NCBI RefSeq assembly: GCF_017104565.1
Contig: NZ_JAAGPD010000003.1
Coordinates: forward strand, 248,001-312,000
Reading direction: 5' to 3'
Source of the DNA: Paraburkholderia sp. Tr-20389
GTDB lineage: Bacteria > Pseudomonadota > Gammaproteobacteria > Burkholderiales > Burkholderiaceae
Length of the DNA stretch: 64,000 nucleotides
Shown: positions 59,246 to 64,000 of the stretch, piece by piece
Layout of the letters: each line of letters starts with the position of its first letter
Position numbering within the stretch: the stretch's first letter is position 1
Notes under the pieces: model-generated
The model's database searches: none
The model's input: the letters and a program-made list of their open reading frames with translations, nothing else
Told to the model about the DNA's origin: nothing
Program-made: the position numbers and the translations under genes

Positions 59246-59479
59246 ATGCATGCACTCGACGTGAAATCCATGAAGTTACGCACGCTGCTGGCAGCCGCGC
59301 TTTGCGCGTCGACGCTGTCAGCGTGCTATGTCGCCGAGCCCGCGCGGCCGGCCCAGCCTCCGCCCGTCGTCGAAGTGATGCCCGCGCCGCCCGCGCCGGG
59401 CTACCGGTGGGTGAAGGGTCACTATCGTTGGGAAGCCAATCACTGGCAGTGGGTGCCCGGTCACTGGCGGCCCGTTTAA
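59246..59479 (+). CDS. WxPGHW-repeat lipoprotein
   Basis: The 77-residue precursor has a lipobox TLSAC (C27 from the ATG at 59246). A Pro-rich linker follows, then aromatic repeats RWVKGHYRWEANHWQWVPGHW, split here as GYRWVKGHY and WQWVPGHWRP. GGGAGAGGA supports the ATG at 59246; an ATG at 59270 would also give a lipoprotein. It belongs to the same YXWGXW-like family as the protein at 54238 and closes the DUF1800/1501 group. Confidence 0.82.
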   Translation: MHALDVKSMKLRTLLAAALCASTLSACYVAEPARPAQPPPVVEVMPAPPAPGYRWVKGHYRWEANHWQWVPGHWRPV

Positions 59480-59629
59480 GCAGCACGGTTCGAGCCGGCT
59501 TGATCCGGCTCGAAAAAATAATCGGTTGCGCGTGTCGATCTGAAGATGGCTTACTCGTCATAGTGGTGAAGACTCGCAGATCGCGAAACTTCGCCACTCA
59601 TGAACCTCTTCACATCAGGAGACACGATC

Positions 59630-60115
59630 ATGTCCACGCCAGCCGTCAAACCCATCCCGGAAGGGATGCACACGTTGACACCGCACATCATCGTCGCGGG
59701 CGCGGCCGAAGCAATCGAGTTCTACAAGAAAGCATTCAATGCAATCGAGCAGGTGCGCCTGCCCGGCCCCGGCGGCAAGCTGATGCACGCGTCGCTGAAG
59801 ATCGGCGATTCCACGCTGATGCTCGTCGACGAAATGCCCGATTGCGGCGGTGGCGCATCGTTCGGGCCGAAGGCGCTGAAGGGCACGCCCGTCGTGCTGC
59901 ATCTGTATGTCAACGACGCGGACGCCACGATCGCGCAGGCGGAAGCGGCGGGCGCGAAGGTGACGATGCCCGCTACCGATATGTTCTGGGGCGACCGCTA
60001 CGGCCAGGTGGAAGATCCCTTCGGCCACCGCTGGTCCGTCGCGACGCACAAGCGCGATGTCACGCCCGACGAAATGAAGACCGCGATGGAGCAGATGGCG
60101 CAGGGCCGTCAATAA
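59630..60115 (+). CDS. VOC-superfamily protein (PhnB/glyoxalase-like)
   Basis: The 161-residue protein has the VOC pattern: LTPHIIVAGAAEAIEFYKKAFNA, a metal-site-like LYVNDADATIAQAEAAGAKV and GDRYGQVEDPFGHRWSVATH. It resembles PhnB-like proteins of unknown substrate. The start at 59630 has AGGAGA seven bases upstream. A second, shorter VOC protein follows 80 bases later. Confidence 0.9.
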   Translation: MSTPAVKPIPEGMHTLTPHIIVAGAAEAIEFYKKAFNAIEQVRLPGPGGKLMHASLKIGDSTLMLVDEMPDCGGGASFGPKALKGTPVVLHLYVNDADATIAQAEAAGAKVTMPATDMFWGDRYGQVEDPFGHRWSVATHKRDVTPDEMKTAMEQMAQGRQ

Positions 60116-60195
60116 CAAGCGTTAAGGGGGCGGCGCTGCGACCCATCGTTTGGTGGATGCGCGCCCGCCCGTCATGACAACATCAAGGAGATGTG

Positions 60196-60672
60196 ATGGA
60201 CAAGATTGCGATGTGCCTGTGGTTCGACGGCAACGCGGAGGAGGCCGTCAAGTTCTACACAGGCATCTTCAAGAATTCCAGCATCGGCGACGTGACCCAT
60301 TACGGCGATGCCGTGCCGAGCAAAGCCAGCGAGGTGCTGACGATCACGTTCCAGCTGGAAGGCCGCGAATTCGTCGCGTTGAACGGCGGCCCGCAGTACA
60401 CCTTTTCGCCGGCGATTTCGATGTTCGTGAAATGCGACACGCAAGAGGAAGTCGACACGCTGTGGAACAAGCTGCTGGAAGGCGGCGGTTCTCCCGTGCA
60501 GTGCGGCTGGCTGACGGATCGTTATGGCGTGTCGTGGCAGATCGTGCCGACCGCGATGATGAAGTTCCTGACCGACAAAGACCCCGCCAAAGTCAAACGC
60601 GCGATGGAAGCGATGATGCAAATGGTGAAGCTCGACATCAAGAAGCTCGAAGCGGCGTACATGCAGGAGTGA
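60196..60672 (+). CDS. VOC-superfamily protein (PhnB / 3-demethylubiquinone methyltransferase-like domain)
   Basis: The 158-residue protein starts MDKIAMCLWFDGNAEEAVKFY with AAGGAG five bases upstream, then has FQLEGREFVALNGGPQYTFSPAISMFV and CGWLTDRYGVSWQIVPTAMMKFL, the pattern of the PhnB family once named for UbiG-like proteins. It is not a methyltransferase. The substrate is unknown. A GTG one codon earlier is possible. Confidence 0.92.
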   Translation: MDKIAMCLWFDGNAEEAVKFYTGIFKNSSIGDVTHYGDAVPSKASEVLTITFQLEGREFVALNGGPQYTFSPAISMFVKCDTQEEVDTLWNKLLEGGGSPVQCGWLTDRYGVSWQIVPTAMMKFLTDKDPAKVKRAMEAMMQMVKLDIKKLEAAYMQE

Positions 60673-60771
60673 ATCTGCGTTTCGGCGCGGCGAGCGTCCG
60701 GTGCTCGGGGCGTTCGCTTCGGCGCGCGTATCTGCGATGATCTGCGCTTCCCCTCCTGCCAGATACGCGCG

Positions 60772-61299
60772 ATGAATCCTTCCGCTTTTGAAATCGAAAC
60801 CGATCGACTGATCTTGCGTCCGCATGTCCGCGAAGACTTCGATGACAGCTATGCGCTCTGGTCCGACGAGACCGTCACGCGGTTCATCGGCGGCAAGCCG
60901 TTTAGCCGTGAAGAGGTGTGGTCGCGGCTGCTGCGCTATGCCGGACATTGGACACTGCTCGGCTACGGCTACTGGGTGATCCGCGAGAAGGGCAGCGGGC
61001 GGTTTGTCGGCGAGATCGGCTTCGCGGACTACCAGCGCGAAATGGATCCGCCACTTGGCGACACGCCCGAGATCGGCTGGGCACTGATGCCGTCGATGCA
61101 TGGCATCGGCTACGCGACGGAAGCCGTGCGCGGCGCGCTGACGTGGGCGGAAGCAAGCTGGCCGGCGCGCGATACGGTGTGCATCATCGCGCCGAACAAC
61201 GTCGCTTCCCGGCGTGTCGCCGCGAAATGCGGATACGTCGAAGAGCGGCAGACCACCTACAAGGGACACCCGACCGGCGTGTTTCGGCACGTCGGTTAG
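60772..61299 (+). CDS. GNAT N-acetyltransferase (RimJ/RimL type)
   Basis: The 175-residue protein begins with ETDRLILRPHVREDFDDSY, the RimL-type opening. It has IGWALMPSMHGIGYATEAVRGALTWA (acetyl-CoA site) and APNNVASRRVAAKCGYVEE. It probably acetylates an N-terminal or small-molecule amine in the cytoplasm. The ribosome-binding site is weak. It is a single gene ahead of the MazEF promoter. Confidence 0.9.
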   Translation: MNPSAFEIETDRLILRPHVREDFDDSYALWSDETVTRFIGGKPFSREEVWSRLLRYAGHWTLLGYGYWVIREKGSGRFVGEIGFADYQREMDPPLGDTPEIGWALMPSMHGIGYATEAVRGALTWAEASWPARDTVCIIAPNNVASRRVAAKCGYVEERQTTYKGHPTGVFRHVG

Positions 61300-61425
61300 G
61301 CTGATCTAAGACCTTTCCCCCTTTCCTATATCTTCCGGCCGAATTGTCGAGGGCCGCCGCCGATGCGACATTTGTCACGCGAACGCATCGGTCATCTGAA
61401 CCACCCATCGCACGTAGATACAACG

Positions 61426-61484
61426 TTGACACATCAACCCGCGCCGCGTAGTATAGGTATCTACTTTGTAGATACATGCGGCGC
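61426..61484 (+). promoter_or_regulatory. mazEF promoter with palindromic operator
   Basis: A consensus -35 TTGACA (61426-61431) is followed after 17 bases by TAGTAT (61449-61454). Just downstream, GTATCTAC-TTT-GTAGATAC (61457-61475) is a perfect dyad at the expected start site. A third half-site GTAGATAC is at 61414-61421. Flanking GCGCCGC (61441-61447) and GCGGCGC (61478-61484) form an outer dyad. This is a clear autoregulated toxin-antitoxin promoter. Confidence 0.8.
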
Positions 61485-61518
61485 TTCTGGCCTTTACCGG
61501 CTTTGACAGGAGGCAGTC

Positions 61519-61824
61519 ATGTATCTGGATTTTTCGAGCGAAGGTGGGGCTATGGCTATTCAGACAATCAAGCGGTGGGGCAACAGTCTTGCGGTTCGTA
61601 TTCCCGCAAGCCTGGCTGACGAACTGCACCTGCGCGAAGATCAGGAAGTCGACATGGTGGTGGCGGACGGGGCGCTCGTTGCTACGCCCGCCATCAGGAC
61701 GTTCAACTGGGACGAGTATCGCGAGCAACTCGCGGCACGCCCCGAGAACGTGCATCCGACCATCGACCTTGGCGCCGCGGTGGGTTCCGAGCTTGCCGAC
61801 CCGACGGGCCAGGACGACTGGTAA
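61519..61824 (+). CDS. mazE: MazE-type antitoxin (AbrB/SpoVT fold)
   Basis: The 101-residue protein has the MazE swapped-hairpin motif AIQTIKRWGNSLAVRIPASLADELHL, here residues 13-38, and a C-terminal acidic region that would bind MazF. The ATG at 61519 has AGGAGG five bases upstream; an ATG at 61552 (MAIQTIKRWG) would give the usual shorter N-terminus. It neutralises the toxin and, with it, probably represses the promoter through the palindrome. The gap to mazF is eight bases. Confidence 0.9.
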   Translation: MYLDFSSEGGAMAIQTIKRWGNSLAVRIPASLADELHLREDQEVDMVVADGALVATPAIRTFNWDEYREQLAARPENVHPTIDLGAAVGSELADPTGQDDW

Positions 61825-61832
61825 GGAGCAAT

Positions 61833-62177
61833 ATGAAGAACGGCGTTCCCGAGATAGGCGATGTGCTGTGGATCAGACTCGAACCCGTGGTCGGACATGA
61901 GCAGGGCGGTGGATATCCTCGGCCTGTCGTCGTTCTGTCGCACCACGCTCATAACGGTCCGACACATCGGATCGTTGCCGTGCCCTGCACGACCAGGGCA
62001 CGCGGCTTCGCGACGGAGATTCCCGTTGCCGCGTTGCCGAAGCCGTGCGTCGCGTTGATCGACCAGATCACCACGCTCGACTGGGTGGCGCGGCGCGGCG
62101 AATTCCGCGAAGAACGGGTTTCGCAGCCCGAGCTCGACGCGATTCGCCGCAGTATGAAAGCATTCCTGATGATGTGA
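61833..62177 (+). CDS. mazF: MazF/PemK-type mRNA endonuclease toxin
   Basis: The 114-residue protein has the PemK/MazF pattern: EIGDVLWIRLEPVVGHEQGG, PRPVVVLS with the catalytic arginine region, VPCTTRARGFATEIPV with the conserved threonine, and DQITTLDWVAR. It cleaves RNA at short specific sequences when free of MazE. AAGGAGC precedes the ATG. Both genes appear intact. The cleavage motif cannot be predicted. Confidence 0.93.
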   Translation: MKNGVPEIGDVLWIRLEPVVGHEQGGGYPRPVVVLSHHAHNGPTHRIVAVPCTTRARGFATEIPVAALPKPCVALIDQITTLDWVARRGEFREERVSQPELDAIRRSMKAFLMM

Positions 62178-62192
62178 CGGCCCGCCGCCGGG

Positions 62193-62912
62193 TCACGTGC
62201 GTTGCGCCGCAATACACGTTTGCAAGGTACGCCGCTGCGTGCCTTGCGTGTCGAAGTTCGCGGCATCGAGCCATTCCGCAAAACCCGCGCGCAGCGCCGG
62301 CCATTCGCTATCGATAATCGAGAACCACGCCGTATCGCGGTTGCGTCCCTTGTAGGTGATAGCCTGGCGGAAGATGCCTTCGAACGTGAAGCCGAAGCGC
62401 GCCGCAGCCGTTCGCGACGGTGCGTTCAGCGAATCGCACTTCCATTCGAAGCGCCGGTAGCCCAGTTCGTCGAATATGCGTTGCATCAGCAGGAAGATCG
62501 ACTCCGTCGCCATACGCGTCTTTTGCAGACGCCGCGAGAACACGACGAAGCCGACTTCGATCACGCCGTTCGACTTGTCGATGCGCATCAGCGAAAGCGT
62601 GCCGACCGCCTTGCCCGTCGCGAGATCGATCACGGCATAGTGCAGCGGATCGGGCGAAGCCGCGCAGGTTGCGAGGAAGTCGCGGTATGCATCGGGCGTC
62701 TCGAACGGGCCAACGGACAGATACGTCCAGTCGCTGCCATCGGGCGCGGCGCGATAGGCGTCATACAGATCGTCGGCGTGACGTTTCACGTCGACCCGTT
62801 CCAGCCGGCAATAGCGGCCCGTCATCGGCTGATCGCCGGGTGCCTTTGCCGGCTGCCATTGCGGCATGGGTTCGCCGATCGGCTGTCCATATTCGTTGAC
62901 TCGTTGCCCCAC
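62193..62912 (-). CDS. GNAT N-acetyltransferase (RimL-like)
   Basis: The 239-residue protein has a leading extension (VGQRVNEYGQPIGEPMPQW) and a GNAT domain: YCRLERVDVKRHADDLYDAY, VGTLSLMRIDKSNGVIEVGFV, RMATESIFLLMQRIFDELGYRRFEWKC and NAPSRTAAARFGFTFEG. I start at the GTG at 62912, which has GGGAGA upstream; a TTG six codons earlier lacks this. It converges on mazF. The substrate is unknown, but the family acts on small amines, amino acids or ribosomal protein ends. Confidence 0.88.
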   Translation of the reverse strand: MGQRVNEYGQPIGEPMPQWQPAKAPGDQPMTGRYCRLERVDVKRHADDLYDAYRAAPDGSDWTYLSVGPFETPDAYRDFLATCAASPDPLHYAVIDLATGKAVGTLSLMRIDKSNGVIEVGFVVFSRRLQKTRMATESIFLLMQRIFDELGYRRFEWKCDSLNAPSRTAAARFGFTFEGIFRQAITYKGRNRDTAWFSIIDSEWPALRAGFAEWLDAANFDTQGTQRRTLQTCIAAQRT

Positions 62913-63156
62913 GTCATTCTCCCGTTGCAAGCGCTATTTCGAAGTATGCCAAGCGGGCAAGATACGGCAAACCCCGCGTGCCCGTAAGAACCAGGCGGGC
63001 GCGATTCGATGGAGCCAGCTTCGCACCCCCGCGGCCAGGCCAGGCCTGACCCGCCTGGACCGTTCGTCACGGTGGCGCACGGCTTGCGAACGTTTGGAAC
63101 TGAAAGGCTGTCGATACAGAATCCTTCCGTCGAACTCCATTCCTCTAGAGGTTCTC

Positions 63157-64000
63157 ATGCTCGATGTCGCTGATGAAATCGCCCGATTCAATGCCGGCCG
63201 GGATCCCGACCGTCTCGCGATGAAATACGCACGCATGCGAACGTCGCCGTTCGTGTTTCTGCGCGGAACGTGCCATCTGTTCTACAAGCGTCTGTCCAAG
63301 GGCACCGTGCTGGACAACTCGCCGCGCGCATGGATTTGCGGCGATATGCATCTCGAGAATTTCGGCAGCTACAAGGGCGACAACCGTCTCATCTATTTCG
63401 ACATCAACGATTTCGACGAGGCCTGCCTCGCGCCGTGCCTGTACGAAATGATCCGTCTGCTGTCCAGCGTGCTGGTGGCCGCCGACGACCTCAAGCTCAG
63501 CCGTGCCGAGGCGCTCGCGCTGTGCCACACGGCCACCGACTCCTACGCGGCCGCGCTGCGGTTCGGCAAGGCGCGCTGGATCGAGGAGGAGACGGCCGAG
63601 GGCATGGTCGGCGAGCTGTTTGCCGCATTGCATCAGCGCTCCCGTGCCGATCACCTGAACCGCCGCACCGAATTGAAGGGGAAAAAGCGCAATCTGCGCG
63701 TCGATGGCAAGAAGGCCTTGCCCGTCGCCGACGAAACGCGCGCCAGGGTCGTCGCGTTCATGAACGACTTCGCGAAGCGCGAGCCGAATCCGCAGTTCTA
63801 CGAGATCATCGACGTGGCGCGCCGGATTGCGGGCACGGGCAGTCTGGGCGTCGACCGCTATGTGATTCTCGTCGAAGGCAAGGGCTCGCCAGACGGCAAT
63901 TATCTGCTCGACATGAAGCTCGCGTTGCCGTCCGCCACCGCGCCGAACGTCGGCACGCGGCAGCCCAAATGGAATAGCGAAGCCGAGCGCGTCGTCGAAA
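63157..64000 (+). CDS. DUF2252 family protein (N-terminal part)
   Basis: The frame runs off the right edge with 281 codons visible. It shows the family segments MKYARMRTSPFVFLRGTCHLFYKRL, WICGDMHLENFGSYKGDNRLIYFDINDFDE and GTGSLGVDRYVILVEGKG. The pattern is that of a kinase-like (APH-related) fold with HxxN-like and D..DFD residues, so phosphotransfer is plausible but unproved. The start at 63157 has an AGAGG site. The full family length is about 400-470 residues. Confidence 0.88.
   Translation, partial: MLDVADEIARFNAGRDPDRLAMKYARMRTSPFVFLRGTCHLFYKRLSKGTVLDNSPRAWICGDMHLENFGSYKGDNRLIYFDINDFDEACLAPCLYEMIRLLSSVLVAADDLKLSRAEALALCHTATDSYAAALRFGKARWIEEETAEGMVGELFAALHQRSRADHLNRRTELKGKKRNLRVDGKKALPVADETRARVVAFMNDFAKREPNPQFYEIIDVARRIAGTGSLGVDRYVILVEGKGSPDGNYLLDMKLALPSATAPNVGTRQPKWNSEAERVVE

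Noticed and set aside
1-64000. tRNA, rRNA, CRISPR, insertion sequence or prophage content
   Set aside because: I looked for cloverleaf-like elements, regular spaced repeats, transposase or integrase motifs and terminal inverted repeats and saw none I could support.

Overview
The window is high-GC DNA from a Burkholderiales bacterium, most probably Paraburkholderia or Burkholderia. The evidence is the gene content: a split hopanoid locus (hpnD, hpnE, shc, hpnG, mlaA, hpnN, hpnM, hpnH, a second ispH, hpnB, hpnA), a Burkholderia-type general porin, a MocR regulator, a rubrerythrin/Fe-S/DUF3501 trio and paired DUF1800/DUF1501 genes. Codon use is strongly GC-biased. Genes are packed tightly, with many ATGA or TGATG stop/start overlaps. 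No rRNA, tRNA, CRISPR array, insertion sequence or prophage was seen. Species and replicon cannot be fixed from the sequence alone.

Layout. 1-3.3 kb: the N-terminal part of a sulfonate-type ABC binding protein, a DUF1272 zinc-ribbon protein, a cluster of DnaA-box-like 9-mers, an NAD(P)H:FMN reductase and a stress protein. 3.5-8.4 kb: a signalling block, with a membrane hybrid histidine kinase divergent from a translationally coupled CheY-like / CheC / PAS-GGDEF operon. 9.4-25.7 kb: the hopanoid region. hpnD-hpnE-shc-hpnG make squalene, cyclise it and process adenosylhopane. hpnN-mlaA and hpnM are divergent and concern transport and the outer membrane. ispH-hpnH supply isoprenoid precursor and add the adenosyl side chain. 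hpnB is coupled to a lytic transglycosylase gene, and hpnA closes the region. 25.9-34.4 kb: acylphosphatase, EgtD with an intact active site, an EamA transporter, an Mpo1-like membrane protein, a Crp/Fnr regulator, a secreted nuclease, and the rubrerythrin/Fe-S/DUF3501 trio.

34.4-46.8 kb: GNAT, MocR plus an SRPBCC protein, DAHP synthase, thioredoxin, a YqjG-type glutathione transferase with a divergent LysR, cytochrome b561 coupled to a GT2 glycosyltransferase, a Rieske oxygenase, an AHSA1 protein and a porin. An AT-rich non-coding block follows the porin promoter. 47.6-50.3 kb: an ECF42-type module (two DGPF/YCII proteins, a VOC protein and a sigma factor with a long C-terminal extension). 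50.3-54.1 kb: XapX, quinone oxidoreductase, DUF429, DUF1330, AraC and a low-affinity iron permease homologue. 54.2-59.5 kb: an envelope module bounded by two WxPGHW-repeat proteins, containing a small lipoprotein, an ECF sigma factor, a membrane protein likely to be its anti-sigma factor, a CpxP/ZraP-like protein, DUF1800 and DUF1501. 59.6-64 kb: two VOC proteins, two GNATs, a MazEF pair with a recognisable promoter/operator, and the start of a DUF2252 gene.

Most promising for follow-up are the kinase/CheY/CheC/GGDEF circuit, the ECF42 module with a candidate cognate promoter inside it, the ECF/CpxP/DUF1800/DUF1501 envelope module, the hopanoid operons that lack hpnC locally, and several strong inverted repeats in divergent or upstream regions.
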